Assembly (NCBI RefSeq): GCF_000444995.1
Contig: NC_022041.1
Span: 1,958,001-2,022,000, forward strand
DNA: 64,000 nt
DNA from: Paracoccus aminophilus JCM 7686
Lineage (GTDB): Bacteria; Pseudomonadota; Alphaproteobacteria; Rhodobacterales; Rhodobacteraceae
Direction of reading: 5' to 3'
Shown here: piece after piece, positions 1 through 9,195 of the stretch
Numbering within the stretch: the first letter of the stretch is position 1
Layout of the letters: each line of letters begins with the position of its first letter
Translations under genes and position numbers: made by a program
The notes under the pieces: model-generated
What the model saw: only the letters and a program-made list of their open reading frames with translations
The model's database searches: none
Told to the model about the DNA's origin: nothing

Positions 1-1224
1 TTCGAGCCGAAGAAGCAGTCGAGCCTGATGCTGCGCACGCATTGCCAGACCTCGGGCGTCAGCTTGCAGGAACAGGACCCCTATAACAACGTCATCCGCA
101 CCGCATTCGAGGCGATGTCGGCGGCGCTTGGCGGCACGCAGTCGCTGCATACGAATGCGCTGGACGAGGCGATTGCCTTGCCGACCGATTTCTCGGCCCG
201 GATCGCGCGCAACACCCAGCTGATCTTGCAAGAAGAGACCGGCATCACCCATGTCATCGACCCGCTGGCTGGGTCTTACTACGTCGAGAAGCTGACCGCC
301 GATCTGATCGAAGAGGCCTGGAAGCTGATCGAGGAAGTCGAAGAGATGGGCGGCATGACCAAGGCGGTGGCCTCGGGGATGCCGAAACTGCGCATCGAGG
401 AATCGGCCGCGCGGCGTCAGGCCATGGTCGACCGCGGCGAGGAAGTCGTCGTCGGCGTCAACAAATACCGCCTGACCAAGGAGGATGAACTCGACATCCT
501 CGACATCGACAATATGGCGGTGCGCGACGCCCAGATCGCACGTCTGAACCAGATCCGCGCCAGCCGCGACGAGGCAAAGACCCAGGCCACGCTTGATGAG
601 CTGGCCCGGCGCGCGCGGGAGGGTGGCAATCTTCTGGAGGCGGCGGTCGAGGCCGCTCGCGCCCGGGCATCGGTTGGGGAGATCAGCATGGCAATGGAAA
701 AGGAATTCGGCCGTCACCGTGCCGAAGTGAAGACGCTCGCCGGGGTTTATGGCGCGGCCTATGAGGGCGATGCCGATTTCGCCCAGATCCAGCGCGATGT
801 CGAGGCTTTCGCCGAAGACGAAGGTCGTCGCCCGCGGATGCTCGTCGTGAAGATGGGTCAGGACGGCCATGATCGCGGCGCGAAAGTCATCGCCACCGCC
901 TTTGCCGATATCGGCTTTGACGTCGATGTCGGCCCGCTCTTCCAGACCCCGGCAGAAGCGGCTCAGGATGCGATCGACAACGATGTCCATGTCATCGGCA
1001 TCTCGAGCCAGGCGGCTGGGCACAAGACACTGGCCCCGAAGCTGATCCAGGCGCTGAAGGATCAGGGCGCAGGCGAGATCATTGTGATCTGTGGCGGCGT
1101 CATTCCGCAGCAGGATTACGAATTCCTCAAAGGCGCCGGGGTCAAGGCGATCTTCGGGCCCGGCACCAATATTCCCGCCGCCGCGCGCGATATCTTGCAG
1201 CTGATCCGCGAAGCCCGCGCCTGA
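1..1224 (+). CDS. Methylmalonyl-CoA mutase, C-terminal part (5' end outside window)
   Basis: Adenosylcobalamin-dependent mutase that interconverts (R)-methylmalonyl-CoA and succinyl-CoA, used in propionyl-CoA assimilation. The frame is open from base 1, so about 407 residues of a roughly 710-residue single-chain enzyme are present. The first two thirds hold the end of the substrate-binding TIM barrel ([35 protein letters not shown]). The last ~130 residues are the B12-binding Rossmann domain with the cobalt-ligand motif [10 protein letters not shown] (DxHxxG), followed by [12 protein letters not shown] and VICGGVIP. The gene ends at a hairpin terminator, so it closes its transcription unit. 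Single-chain mutases are the usual alphaproteobacterial form; a close relative such as ethylmalonyl-CoA mutase is possible but less likely, because the missing N-terminus decides substrate. Confidence 0.93.
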   Translation, partial: FEPKKQSSLMLRTHCQTSGVSLQEQDPYNNVIRTAFEAMSAALGGTQSLHTNALDEAIALPTDFSARIARNTQLILQEETGITHVIDPLAGSYYVEKLTADLIEEAWKLIEEVEEMGGMTKAVASGMPKLRIEESAARRQAMVDRGEEVVVGVNKYRLTKEDELDILDIDNMAVRDAQIARLNQIRASRDEAKTQATLDELARRAREGGNLLEAAVEAARARASVGEISMAMEKEFGRHRAEVKTLAGVYGAAYEGDADFAQIQRDVEAFAEDEGRRPRMLVVKMGQDGHDRGAKVIATAFADIGFDVDVGPLFQTPAEAAQDAIDNDVHVIGISSQAAGHKTLAPKLIQALKDQGAGEIIVICGGVIPQQDYEFLKGAGVKAIFGPGTNIPAAARDILQLIREARA

Positions 1225-1294
1225 TCGGTCGTTTCGGATTTGCCCAATTTTGTCCGGGCGTTGTGGCAGTTTGGGTATTTGGATGATGAAGAAA

Positions 1295-1322
1295 GACCCG
1301 TCCCGACAGGGGCGGGTTTCTT
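1295..1322 (+). terminator. Rho-independent terminator after methylmalonyl-CoA mutase
   Basis: A nine-pair stem (acccgtccc / ggggcgggt, one G-U pair) with a gaca loop runs into ttcttgtt. It lies 70 bases after the mutase stop and before the next gene. Confidence 0.7.
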
Positions 1323-1391
1323 GTTGTCTCAGGGCGTCTTGTCTCGGACAGGGGGGTGTGAAAGACTCATGTCCAGACAGACGAGGACCTC

Positions 1392-2240
1392 ATGCCAGAG
1401 AGCAGCACTCAGATGATCGCGGACGGCCGCAATGGCTCTGTCAAGCAGATCATCTGCATCAAATGGGGGACGCAGTTCGGCCCCGAATATGTCAATCGCC
1501 TCTATGGCATGATCTCGCGCAATATCACGCCGCCCTTCCGGCTGTATTGCTTCACCGACAATGCGACCGGGCTTAATCCCGAGATCGCGGTGCGGCCTCT
1601 GCCGGAGTTCAGCTACAAGGCGCCCGAGCGGACCAAGGGCAAATGGCCGAAGTCGCGGCTTTGGGGGGATCTGGGCGATGTGACCGGGGTCGTGCTGTTT
1701 CTTGATCTCGATGTGATCATCACCGCCAATCTCGATGATTTCTTCAGCTTTGGCGATCCCGATGACACTGTGCTCGGGCTCAATCTGAACACGCCTTTCG
1801 AGAAGATGGGGCAAACCTCGGTCTATCGGATGCGGGTCGGCAAGCTGAAGCCCTTGCAAGAGATCTTTCGCGCCGATCCGCAAGGCGCGGCCGACAAATA
1901 CAAATATGAGCAGCGTTTCGTCACCCGCAATGCACCCGGCGGGGTGAAGTTCTGGCCGCGCGGCTGGCTGGCCCATTTCCGCCTGCAATGCGTGCCGATC
2001 TTTCCGCTGAACTATCTTCGCGAGGCGCGCATTCCCAAAGCCACGAAGATCGTGATCTTTCCGGGTAATCTCAACCCGCCCGATGCCATTCTCGGGCGTT
2101 GGAGCCCGAATGATCCGGTGCGCACGCCCGGCCAGCATCTGCGCGCGGCGCTCAGCGGCGATCGACGCGAGAGTTTCATCAAGCATCTGCGCCATTTCAC
2201 GCGGCCGGTCAGCTGGGTTGAACGGCTGTGGCGCGAGTGA
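1392..2240 (+). CDS. Glycosyltransferase-like protein with DxD motif
   Basis: A 282-residue protein resembling GT-A-fold bacterial glycosyltransferases of uncertain family. It starts IICIKWGTQFGPEYVNRLYGMI, typical of a nucleotide-sugar binding N-terminus. At about residue 100 it carries VVLFLDLDVIIT, a DxD-type metal/nucleotide-sugar motif. No signal peptide or membrane helix is seen, so it should act in the cytoplasm on a carbohydrate acceptor that cannot be deduced. A GAGG sequence lies just upstream of the ATG. The following small gene overlaps its stop, so the two are likely co-transcribed. Confidence 0.7.
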   Translation: MPESSTQMIADGRNGSVKQIICIKWGTQFGPEYVNRLYGMISRNITPPFRLYCFTDNATGLNPEIAVRPLPEFSYKAPERTKGKWPKSRLWGDLGDVTGVVLFLDLDVIITANLDDFFSFGDPDDTVLGLNLNTPFEKMGQTSVYRMRVGKLKPLQEIFRADPQGAADKYKYEQRFVTRNAPGGVKFWPRGWLAHFRLQCVPIFPLNYLREARIPKATKIVIFPGNLNPPDAILGRWSPNDPVRTPGQHLRAALSGDRRESFIKHLRHFTRPVSWVERLWRE

Positions 2241-2755
2241 GCGATCCGCCCGAGACCCATTACACCTTGCCGCTCGATTTCGCGGCCGCTTTGGGTCAGG
2301 CGGTGGCGAGCTTTGGCTGGCTCGAAGAGGTGATGAAACGCGCGCTTTATTCGCTCGACCGGGCGCGACTGGCGGGCGATCTCTCGGAGGAGGAGTTGCA
2401 GCGCTGGCTGCGTCACATGGATGATCTCGCTGATGATTCCATGGGCACGCTGGTCGAGCAGCTTGATGCCGCTCTGCGCCGTCATCCCGGTCTTCCCGAC
2501 CGCATCCCGCTGAATGACCGGCTGGTCGCGTTGAAGATCCAGCGCAATCTGCTTTGCCATGCCTCGTGGCGTCCTGCCGGCGCCGGGCGCTGGCATCCCG
2601 CCTTCGTCAACGCCAAGGGCGAGCCCTATGGCACGGATTTCTCGGTCGAGGATCTGCTGGCCACCCGGGACGAGACCGTCGCCCTTGGCCGCAAGATCGT
2701 CAGCATCATGCATGCGACCGGCATTCCCGGCCAATGGGCGGGGGATGACGTCTGA
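2228..2755 (+). CDS. Conserved hypothetical protein
   Basis: Protein of up to 175 residues with no family I recognise. It is mostly helical and soluble, with a central KIQRNLLCHASW segment and a C-terminal ATRDETVALGRKIV helix; no signal peptide. The general look (helical, conserved RNLLCHASW-like patch) recalls small HEPN-like or phage-type helper proteins, but this is only an impression. The longest start is GTG at 2228; a second GTG at 2237 overlaps the stop of the glycosyltransferase gene as GTGA and is the better coupled start. It probably shares the glycosyltransferase transcript. Confidence 0.55.
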   Translation: MARVSDPPETHYTLPLDFAAALGQAVASFGWLEEVMKRALYSLDRARLAGDLSEEELQRWLRHMDDLADDSMGTLVEQLDAALRRHPGLPDRIPLNDRLVALKIQRNLLCHASWRPAGAGRWHPAFVNAKGEPYGTDFSVEDLLATRDETVALGRKIVSIMHATGIPGQWAGDDV

Positions 2756-2864
2756 TCTGGGGGCAAGACCGCCCCGCCCGAAGGTCGCGCCCGCCCCTTT
2801 CGCCGCGTTGCATGAGCCGTCCCCATGGGCTAACACCCAAATAAGCTGAACCAACGAGAGCCTC

Positions 2865-4190
2865 ATGTCCTCCCACAGCACCACGACCGCGCCCGAGTCC
2901 TCACGCCCCGCATCGCTGCGCCTCGGCATTGCCGGACTTGGCACCGTCGGCACCGGTACCGTCAAGATCATCCAGAAAAACGCCGAGCTTCTGACCCGTC
3001 GCACCGGACGCAGCATTGCGATTTCGGCTGTCTCGGCGCGCGACCGGCACAAGAACCGCGACATTGACCTGTCCGATTACGCATGGGAGGAGGACGCGCG
3101 CGTCCTTGCCGCCCGCGACGATATCGACGTCTTTGTCGAGCTGATCGGCGGCGAAGAGGGCATTGCCCGCGAGGCGATCACCATTGCGCTGAATTCGGGC
3201 AAGGATGTCGTCACCGCCAACAAGGCGCTGCTGGCGATCCATGGCCAGGAACTGGCCGAGCTCGCCGAGGCCAATGGCCGCGTCATCCGCTTCGAGGCGG
3301 CCGTTGCGGGCGGCATTCCGGTCATCAAGACGATGACGGAATCGCTCGCTGGCAACCAGATCAAGCGCGTCATGGGCGTGATGAACGGCACCTGCAACTA
3401 TATCCTCACCCGGATGGAAAACGCGGGCCTGCCCTATGACGAGGTCTTTGAAGAGGCCCGCAAGCTTGGCTATCTCGAGGCCGATCCGACGCTCGACGTG
3501 GGCGGGATCGATGCGAGCCATAAGCTCGCGATCCTGTCTTCGATTGCTTTTGGCACCAAACCGGCCTTTGACGCGGTCGAGATCGAGGGGATCGAGCGCG
3601 TCTCGATCGACGACATCCGCCGCGCTTCGGATATGGGCTATCGCATCAAGCTGCTCGGCGTCGCGCAAATGACCGCGCGCGGGCTTGAGCAGCGCATGTC
3701 CCCTTGCCTCGTCCCCGCTGACAGCCCGCTCGGGCAGTTGCAGGGCGGCACGAATATGGTGGTGATCGAGGGCGACAGCGTCGGGCAGATCGTGCTGCGC
3801 GGCGCAGGCGCGGGCGAAGGCCCGACCGCAAGCTCGGTCATGTCGGATGTGATCGAGATCGCGCGCGGCGTCCGCCTGCCGGTCTTTGGCCAGCCCGCGA
3901 CCACACTCCGCGAGACCCAGCCCGCCCGCACGGCTGTTCCCGCCGCCTATTACCTGCGCCTTGAGCTCGCCGACAAACCCGGTGCTCTGGCCAAGGTGGC
4001 GAGCGTCTTGGGCGATGCCGGGATCTCGATCGACCGGATGCGCCAATATGGCCACCATCAGGGCGCGGCGCCGGTGCTGATCGTCACCCATAAGACGACG
4101 CCCGACGCAATCGATCACGCGATCGAGGTGCTGCCGAAAACCGGCGTCATCAATGGCGAGCCGGTCGAGCTGCGCATAGAAGAGGTCTGA
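2865..4190 (+). CDS. hom: Homoserine dehydrogenase
   Basis: NAD(P)H-dependent reduction of aspartate semialdehyde to homoserine, the branch point to threonine, methionine and isoleucine. The 441 residues contain, in order, the Rossmann motif GIAGLGTVGTGTV (about residue 24), VTANKALLA, the GVMNGTCNYILT substrate segment, the catalytic EADPTLDVGGIDASHKLAIL stretch with the conserved Lys, and a C-terminal ACT domain (YYLRLELADKPGALAKVASVL onward, about 355-425) that usually mediates threonine feedback inhibition. Length matches the ACT-containing monofunctional type. GAGAG sits just upstream of the ATG. It ends at a strong terminator shared with the convergent gntR gene. Confidence 0.96.
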   Translation: MSSHSTTTAPESSRPASLRLGIAGLGTVGTGTVKIIQKNAELLTRRTGRSIAISAVSARDRHKNRDIDLSDYAWEEDARVLAARDDIDVFVELIGGEEGIAREAITIALNSGKDVVTANKALLAIHGQELAELAEANGRVIRFEAAVAGGIPVIKTMTESLAGNQIKRVMGVMNGTCNYILTRMENAGLPYDEVFEEARKLGYLEADPTLDVGGIDASHKLAILSSIAFGTKPAFDAVEIEGIERVSIDDIRRASDMGYRIKLLGVAQMTARGLEQRMSPCLVPADSPLGQLQGGTNMVVIEGDSVGQIVLRGAGAGEGPTASSVMSDVIEIARGVRLPVFGQPATTLRETQPARTAVPAAYYLRLELADKPGALAKVASVLGDAGISIDRMRQYGHHQGAAPVLIVTHKTTPDAIDHAIEVLPKTGVINGEPVELRIEEV

Positions 4191-4222
4191 GGCCGCCGAA
4201 GTCCCCTCACAAGCCTTACGTC

Positions 4223-4250
4223 AAAAGCCCCGCCTTGCGCGGGGCTTTTT
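4223..4250. terminator. Bidirectional terminator between hom and gntR
   Basis: Perfect stem aaaagccccgc / gcggggctttt with a five-base loop and T tract. The A tract on the other side lets it serve the convergent gene as well. Confidence 0.9.
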
Positions 4251-4282
4251 CGTCTCAGCATGCGGCCTTCGGCCTGTCCCGG

Positions 4283-4936
4283 CTACATCGAGCCCGCGAC
4301 GTGCAGATGGCGCAGCCCGTGGGTGACATCGGTGCGCACGGCAAGGCGCAGGCCCGGCTCGTCCCCGGCGCGCAGGCTGGCCAGGATCATGCGGTGGTGG
4401 CGCGGCGGCTCGTTGCGGCGCACCCGGTTATAGACCGCGCGCATGGTCGGCCCGAGCTGAAGCCAAACGGTTTCGAGGATCGCCAGCATCGCGGGCGCCT
4501 GGGCGCGCAGATAAAGCATCCGGTGAAACTCGAGGTTCGAGCGGATATAGCCGACCGCATCGTGATTCTCGGCGGCCTCGCCGATCGCGGTATTGATCGC
4601 GCTCAGGCGCTCGATCAGCGCGAAATGGGCGCGCGGCAGGGCGCGGGCAGCGAGTTCGGGCTCGATCAGCGCGCGCAAGGCGGCCAACTCTTCGATCCGC
4701 TCGACCGAGAGCGCGGGCGTGGTGATGCGCCCCGAGGTCGACAGGGTCAGCGCCCCTTCGGCGACCAGACGCCGCACGGCTTCGCGCGCGGGCGTCATCG
4801 ACACCCGATGCTGCGCCGCAATCCCGCGCAGGGTCAGAGGCTGCCCGGGCGGCAATTGCCCGATCATGATCTGGGCGCGCATGCTCCGATAGAGCTTTTC
4901 ATGCGCATGGGGTTCAGAGGCCTTGGTGGTGGTCAT
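4283..4936 (-). CDS. GntR-family transcriptional regulator, FadR/FCD type
   Basis: A 217-residue regulator with an N-terminal winged helix (HEKLYRSMRAQIMIGQLPPGQPL, then SMTPAREAVRRLVAEGAL) and a C-terminal all-helical FCD ligand domain (ALRALIEPELAARA, EFHRMLYLRAQ, HHRMILASLRAGD). The FCD histidines point to metal-assisted binding of an organic acid. The ATG at 4936 is chosen; a longer reading from 5020 would run into the upstream metallopeptidase gene and adds an unstructured leader. A perfect tgtgatcaca palindrome lies 9 bases before the start, fitting autoregulation. Ligand and targets are unknown. Confidence 0.88.
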   Translation of the reverse strand: MTTTKASEPHAHEKLYRSMRAQIMIGQLPPGQPLTLRGIAAQHRVSMTPAREAVRRLVAEGALTLSTSGRITTPALSVERIEELAALRALIEPELAARALPRAHFALIERLSAINTAIGEAAENHDAVGYIRSNLEFHRMLYLRAQAPAMLAILETVWLQLGPTMRAVYNRVRRNEPPRHHRMILASLRAGDEPGLRLAVRTDVTHGLRHLHVAGSM

Positions 4937-4944
4937 GCTCAATC

Positions 4945-4954
4945 TGTGATCACA
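4945..4954. promoter_or_regulatory. Palindromic operator candidate upstream of gntR
   Basis: The 10-base perfect palindrome tgtgatcaca sits 9 bases upstream of the GntR start, in the short gap between it and the metallopeptidase gene. GntR/FCD regulators commonly bind short palindromes in their own leader; the assignment is inference. Confidence 0.4.
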
Positions 4955-4967
4955 AATTCCGCGCAGG

Positions 4968-5678
4968 TCAATCGAAACCCGCGTCTTCAACAAAGACCCA
5001 AGCCAGAAGTTCATGACCATGCTGTTTGAGCCAGCGCCGGTGAACCGAATGGCCGGGCATCAAGGCCTCGCAGCAGGCCCAGAATGCGGCGGAATGATCC
5101 ATATGGCGCAGATGGGCGACCTCATGGGCCGCAACGTAATCGAGCACCTCCTCAGGGGCCATCGCCAGCCGCCAGGAAAACATCAGCCGCCCGTCATGGG
5201 TGCAACTGCCCCAGCGCGAGCGCGTGTCGCGCAGCGTCAGCGCGCGATAGGACAACCCCAGCCGCGCGGCATAGCGATCGGCGGCGCGGGCGAGTTTCTG
5301 GCGCGCGATATGCTTGAGCCAGGCCGCCGAAACCACGCCCGCAGGCCGATGCGCGGGCATGAGCAGCCGCTCGCCGTCCAGCCGGACAAGCTTGGTCTCG
5401 GCCGGGGTCAGCACGATCCGCTTGCCCGCATAGGGCAAAGCCGCGCCAAAGCGCGCGACCGTCCGTTGCGGCATGGTGGCGCGGGTCTTGCGCAGCCAAT
5501 CTGCGCGCGATTGGGCGAAAGCGCGGCCCTCGGCCATGCTGACGGCGCGTGGCAGCGTCAGCACCACCGCCCCGCCCGCCCGAGCCACCCGCAGGGTCAT
5601 CCGTCGCGCACGCGGCGAGCGGCGCACCGTCACGTCGATATCGCCGTCGATGGTGATCCTGTCCGGTTCCGCGCCCAT
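4968..5678 (-). CDS. YgjP-type (SprT-like) zinc metallopeptidase-fold protein
   Basis: A 236-residue member of the M48-related YgjP/DUF45 family. It has the family signature WGSC followed by the zinc motif HEVAHLRHMDHSAAFW (HExxH at about 185-189, third His six residues on). The Escherichia coli relative has been reported to hydrolyse UTP/TTP, so either a protease or a nucleotide pyrophosphatase role is possible. ATG at 5678 is preferred because GGAAGG lies 4 bases before it; a GTG at 5717 would add 13 residues. No export signal. Lies directly upstream of gntR on the same strand. Confidence 0.85.
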   Translation of the reverse strand: MGAEPDRITIDGDIDVTVRRSPRARRMTLRVARAGGAVVLTLPRAVSMAEGRAFAQSRADWLRKTRATMPQRTVARFGAALPYAGKRIVLTPAETKLVRLDGERLLMPAHRPAGVVSAAWLKHIARQKLARAADRYAARLGLSYRALTLRDTRSRWGSCTHDGRLMFSWRLAMAPEEVLDYVAAHEVAHLRHMDHSAAFWACCEALMPGHSVHRRWLKQHGHELLAWVFVEDAGFD

Positions 5679-5767
5679 TCCGCCTTCCGCCGAAAAGCCT
5701 TTGACACCCCCAACCACATGTGGCAGTGCAACTCGGATTTACCTAACCCCGGCTGAAAGAGATTGCC

Positions 5768-6091
5768 ATGCCCAAAGAGGAATGGGGTACGAAACGCCTG
5801 TGCCCGCACTGCAACACGCGCTTCTATGACCTCCAGCACGATCCGATGACCTGCCCGGCATGCGGCTCCGTCTTTACCGTCGAGAGCCTTCTGTCCGGTC
5901 GCAGCCGCGCCTTGATTGCCGAGAAATCGACGATCCTCGATGACGATCAGAGCGATGTGGTCGATCACGACGATCTCGACGATGACACCGATGGCGGCGA
6001 TCTCGACGACGATCTGCTCGACGACGATACCGATGATGGCGATGTCTCGCTCGACGAGATTGCCGATGTCGGCAGCGACGACGAAGAATAA
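5768..6091 (+). CDS. TIGR02300-family zinc-ribbon/acidic-tail protein
   Basis: A 107-residue alphaproteobacterial protein of unknown function. The N-terminus is a zinc ribbon (CPHC at 12-15, CPAC at 29-32) including the family signature FYDLQ. The second half, after about residue 55, is almost entirely Asp/Glu (repeated DDD blocks), making a long disordered acidic tail. That layout suggests an RNA-polymerase- or ribosome-associated role, but this is not established. GAAAGAGATTGCC precedes the ATG. A hairpin terminator follows. Confidence 0.9.
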   Translation: MPKEEWGTKRLCPHCNTRFYDLQHDPMTCPACGSVFTVESLLSGRSRALIAEKSTILDDDQSDVVDHDDLDDDTDGGDLDDDLLDDDTDDGDVSLDEIADVGSDDEE

Positions 6092-6142
6092 GACCGAGAA
6101 GACAACGGCCGAGCGGTTCGCCGCGCGGAGTGCACAAGCCGC

Positions 6143-6174
6143 AAAGGGGTCCCGAACGGGGCCCTTTTTCTTTT
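6143..6174 (+). terminator. Terminator after TIGR02300 gene
   Basis: GC hairpin (aaaggggtccc / ggggcccttt, with a one-base bulge) followed by tttttctttt, 50 bases after the stop codon. Confidence 0.75.
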
Positions 6175-6197
6175 GCGCTGCGGCGTGATTTTTGCTC

Positions 6198-6226
6198 TTG
6201 CGGGGTGTGACGCTGCCCCCTATACA
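6198..6226 (+). promoter_or_regulatory. Sigma-70-type promoter candidate for the tRNA-Ala pair
   Basis: ttgcgg (6198-6203) and tataca (6221-6226) are separated by exactly 17 bases. The pair lies 54 bases upstream of the first tRNA-Ala and after the preceding terminator. No comparable promoter is seen before the second tRNA copy. Confidence 0.55.
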
Positions 6227-6279
6227 CCGCCTCACACGGACGACGGCACCGCAAGGCGCTGTGGTTCGAGACCTCCGGT

Positions 6280-6355
<76 letters not shown>

Positions 6356-6392
6356 AAATTTCCTTCCCTGAAGGAGAGGTCTGACCTCCGGT

Positions 6393-6468
<76 letters not shown>

Positions 6469-6560
6469 TTTCACTCCCCTTTCGGCGATGATCTTTTCCT
6501 CTTGCTAGCGAAAGCTTGCGACGGATTTGCGACGTTGTTTTGCCTCGTCTCACGCAGGCG

Positions 6561-7448
6561 TCAGGCATGGGCGGATAGCGCCACGATCACTTCGGCCAAG
6601 GCCTCGCCCGGCGCGCCCGGCCCTCGCGTCGCGTGATGCAGCAAGACGATCCGGCGGCGCAGCTGCGGCGTGCCAAAGGGCATCAGCGTCAGATCGAGGC
6701 TCTTGCGGTGCTGCTCGGTCAGCGCCACCACTGCGACGCCCAAACCGCTGGCCACCATGCGCAAAATCACCTCGGGGCTGTCAAAGACCATCTCGTCGCG
6801 CAATTCGAGATTTTGCCGCCGCAGCTCTTGCGTGATCATCCGCCCCGCCCAGGCCGAGCCATCAAGCCGAATGAACGGATAGCGCGTCAGCAGATCGCGC
6901 GGCGTGTCCAAGGCGGGCCCAGCAGCGCTCGCGCGCGGTGCGACGATCCAGAACTGATCCTCATAAAGCGGCGTCCAGGCAAGATCGGCGGGATAGGGCC
7001 GCACCGGCTCGGTCGTGACGGCGGCGTCCAGCTCGCCCTGAACCACCTTCACCGCCATATCCGAGGACATCCCGCCCGAGACATGGACGCGCAGCCGAGG
7101 GTGGCGCGCGTGAAGTTCCGCCAAAGCATCGGGCAGGATCCCGCCCAGCACGCTTTCGATCGCGCCGAGCCGCAGCCGCCCGGCAAGCGAGGTCTCATCG
7201 CCAAGTGCCGCGCCGATTCCGTCATAGATCTCAAGGATCTCGCCCGCTTTCTGCAAGACGATGCGCCCAGCCTCGGTCAACACCGGCAGGCGGCGCGAGC
7301 GGTCGAAAAGCTGGGCGCCGAATTCGCGTTCAAGCGTGCGGATTTGCAGGCTCACCGCCGACTGCGTCAGCCCGACGACCTCGCCCGCCCGCGCGAAACT
7401 GCCGTAACGGGCAATGGCCAGAAGGGTGCGAAAGGCGCGGATGGACAT
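6561..7448 (-). CDS. LysR-family transcriptional regulator
   Basis: A 295-residue regulator with an N-terminal winged helix (RAFRTLLAIARYGSFARAGEVVGLTQSAVSLQIRTLE, residues 4-40) and a two-lobed substrate-binding domain from about residue 90 (RLRLGAIESVLGGILPDAL, GELDAAVTTEP, GLGVAVVALTE). It is divergently oriented to an MFS exporter 122 bases away, the usual regulator-target arrangement. A symmetrical tatcg-N6-cgata site lies in between. The effector is unknown. Confidence 0.93.
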   Translation of the reverse strand: MSIRAFRTLLAIARYGSFARAGEVVGLTQSAVSLQIRTLEREFGAQLFDRSRRLPVLTEAGRIVLQKAGEILEIYDGIGAALGDETSLAGRLRLGAIESVLGGILPDALAELHARHPRLRVHVSGGMSSDMAVKVVQGELDAAVTTEPVRPYPADLAWTPLYEDQFWIVAPRASAAGPALDTPRDLLTRYPFIRLDGSAWAGRMITQELRRQNLELRDEMVFDSPEVILRMVASGLGVAVVALTEQHRKSLDLTLMPFGTPQLRRRIVLLHHATRGPGAPGEALAEVIVALSAHA

Positions 7449-7490
7449 GAGAGACCCCGAAGCGACAGGCGTTCACCAACAAGAATAACT

Positions 7491-7506
7491 TATCGTAACG
7501 GCGATA
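7491..7506. promoter_or_regulatory. LysR operator candidate between lysR and MFS gene
   Basis: Inverted repeat tatcg-taacgg-cgata in the AT-rich part of the divergent intergenic region. It fits the short interrupted dyads bound by LysR proteins; binding is inferred from position. Confidence 0.45.
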
Positions 7507-7570
7507 TTTAAGAATTTTTCCTCGTTGTGAAGCCTTGATATGCCAAGGCCAGAGCAAAGCGGATCCTGCG

Positions 7571-9013
7571 ATGAGCCTTTCCTTCCCGACCTCCCGCCCC
7601 CCTGCCCCCTCCCGTGTCCAGCCCCATCCCCCTGCCCGTTCCGGCGCGGACCAGCCGCTGAACATCACCGCGCTGCTGACGGTCATGCTCGGGGTCTCGG
7701 TGATTTCGCTCGATATTTCGATGACCAGCACCGCCTTGCCCGAGATTGCCAAAAACCTTGGCGTCGCGCCGGCCAAGACGATCTGGATCGTCAATATCTA
7801 CTATCTCGCGGTGGTGGCGGCGCTGCTGCCGCTGGCGGCTCTGGGCGAGATCTACGGTCATCGTCGGGTGTTTTTCGCGGGGCTGCTGACCGTCGCGGCG
7901 GGCGCGCTCGCCTCGGGGCTTGCCGGAGGGCTGGGCCCCCTGATGGCGGGGCGTGCGCTTTTGGGGATCGGCTCTGCGGCGGTCTCGGCCACCACGCCCG
8001 CGCTGATCCGAGACATCTACCCGCCCGAAAAGCTGGCGCGCGGTCTTGGGTTTTACGCGATGATCGCCGGGGCCGCGCTGTCAGCCGGGCCGCCGGTAAC
8101 CTCGGCCATCCTCGCGGTGGCGGACTGGCGCTGGCTTTATCTGCCAACCGCGCCGCTCGCGCTGCTGACGCTTATCCTCGCCGCCCGCCGCCTGCCCGAA
8201 ACCGAGCGCAATATCCGCCGCTTTGATCCCCTCTCGGGGCTGCTTTGCTCGGCCATGTTCGCCTGCCTGCTCTTTGCGATCGCGGGGGCGGCCCATCTCG
8301 GCGCGACCATCGCCGCTGTGGCGCTGGCGGGTGCGGCCCTCACCGGCAGCGCGCTTTTGCGCCACGAGACCGGACAGGCGGCGCCGATCCTTGGCGCCGA
8401 TCTCTTCCGCCTGCCGATCTTTGCGCTGTCCTCGGCCACCTCGATCATCGCTTACAGCGTGCAGGGCATGGTCTTCGTGCTGCTGCCGTTTCTTTTTCAA
8501 TACCGCATGGGCTTCACCCAGATCGAGGCGGGTCTCTTGATCATCCCGTGGCCGCTGACGCTCATCGTAATGACGCTGGTTTCGCCGCGCCTGACGCGCT
8601 GGGTGGCACCGGGCTTTCTCGGCGGGCTGGGGCTGGCGTTGCTGGCGCTTGGGCTCGGCGCCTTGGCCGGGCTGCCCGAGAGCGCGGATACGGTCCAGAT
8701 CGGCTGGCGGTTGGTGATCTGCGGCGTGGGTTTTGGGCTTTTCCAATCGCCGAATATGGTCGCGATCATGCAAAGCGCGCCGCGCGCGCGCAGTGGCAGC
8801 GCGGGCGGGATTTTGGCGATGTCACGACTGCTTGGCCAATCGATCGGAGCGGCGCTCTTTGCCTTTTGCCTCGCGCATTGGCACGAGGACGGCATCGGGA
8901 TCGCCCTTCAGATCGGCACGGGTCTTGCGCTGGCGGGCGCGGCGATCAGCGCCTTGCGACTTTTGCCCGGCCTTCACCCTGCGGCCTTGCCCTCGGACAA
9001 GGGAAACGCATGA
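7571..9013 (+). CDS. MFS multidrug exporter, DHA2 (EmrB/QacA) type
   Basis: Inner-membrane proton-driven efflux protein of 481 residues with about 14 hydrophobic segments, as expected for the DHA2 group. An N-terminal Pro/Ser-rich leader precedes TM1. Motif D1-like SLDISMTSTALPEIAKNLG and motif A-like LAALGEIYGHRRVFFAGL are present, and GRALLGIGSAAVSATTPALIRDIYP matches motif C region. ATG at 7571 is chosen over an in-frame TTG at 7535. The divergent LysR gene probably controls it. Substrate cannot be told; an antiseptic, dye or metabolite exporter is likely. Confidence 0.9.
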   Translation: MSLSFPTSRPPAPSRVQPHPPARSGADQPLNITALLTVMLGVSVISLDISMTSTALPEIAKNLGVAPAKTIWIVNIYYLAVVAALLPLAALGEIYGHRRVFFAGLLTVAAGALASGLAGGLGPLMAGRALLGIGSAAVSATTPALIRDIYPPEKLARGLGFYAMIAGAALSAGPPVTSAILAVADWRWLYLPTAPLALLTLILAARRLPETERNIRRFDPLSGLLCSAMFACLLFAIAGAAHLGATIAAVALAGAALTGSALLRHETGQAAPILGADLFRLPIFALSSATSIIAYSVQGMVFVLLPFLFQYRMGFTQIEAGLLIIPWPLTLIVMTLVSPRLTRWVAPGFLGGLGLALLALGLGALAGLPESADTVQIGWRLVICGVGFGLFQSPNMVAIMQSAPRARSGSAGGILAMSRLLGQSIGAALFAFCLAHWHEDGIGIALQIGTGLALAGAAISALRLLPGLHPAALPSDKGNA

Positions 9014-9060
9014 TCTGCGAGGATCACGTCAGAGAAATGCGAGATCTTGTGGCTTTCCTT

Positions 9061-9089
9061 TTGACTTCCGCGCCAAAACCCGTTAGGGG
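9061..9089 (+). promoter_or_regulatory. Promoter candidate for the DEAD-box helicase
   Basis: ttgact (9061-9066) lies 17 bases before taggggc (9084 on). The -35 is good and the -10 is a TAG-type element common in Rhodobacterales; it is 106 bases upstream of the helicase start, leaving a long leader. Confidence 0.35.
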
Positions 9090-9162
9090 CGCTACTTCGG
9101 CTCCGAATTCCGGGGCGGCGGGCTGAGCGCCCGGCCGTGAGGGGGAATGGGCGCCGCTCATC

Positions 9163-9184
9163 GGGTGTTTTTCACCCCCTTTTC
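9163..9184 (+). promoter_or_regulatory. Leader hairpin with T tract before the helicase gene
   Basis: gggtg-ttttt-caccc (9163-9177) followed by ccttttctgg ends only 12 bases before the ATG at 9196. It could pause transcription or occlude the weak ribosome binding site, as in temperature- or self-regulated helicase leaders. No experiment is implied. Confidence 0.35.
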
Positions 9185-9195
9185 TGGCGAAATAT

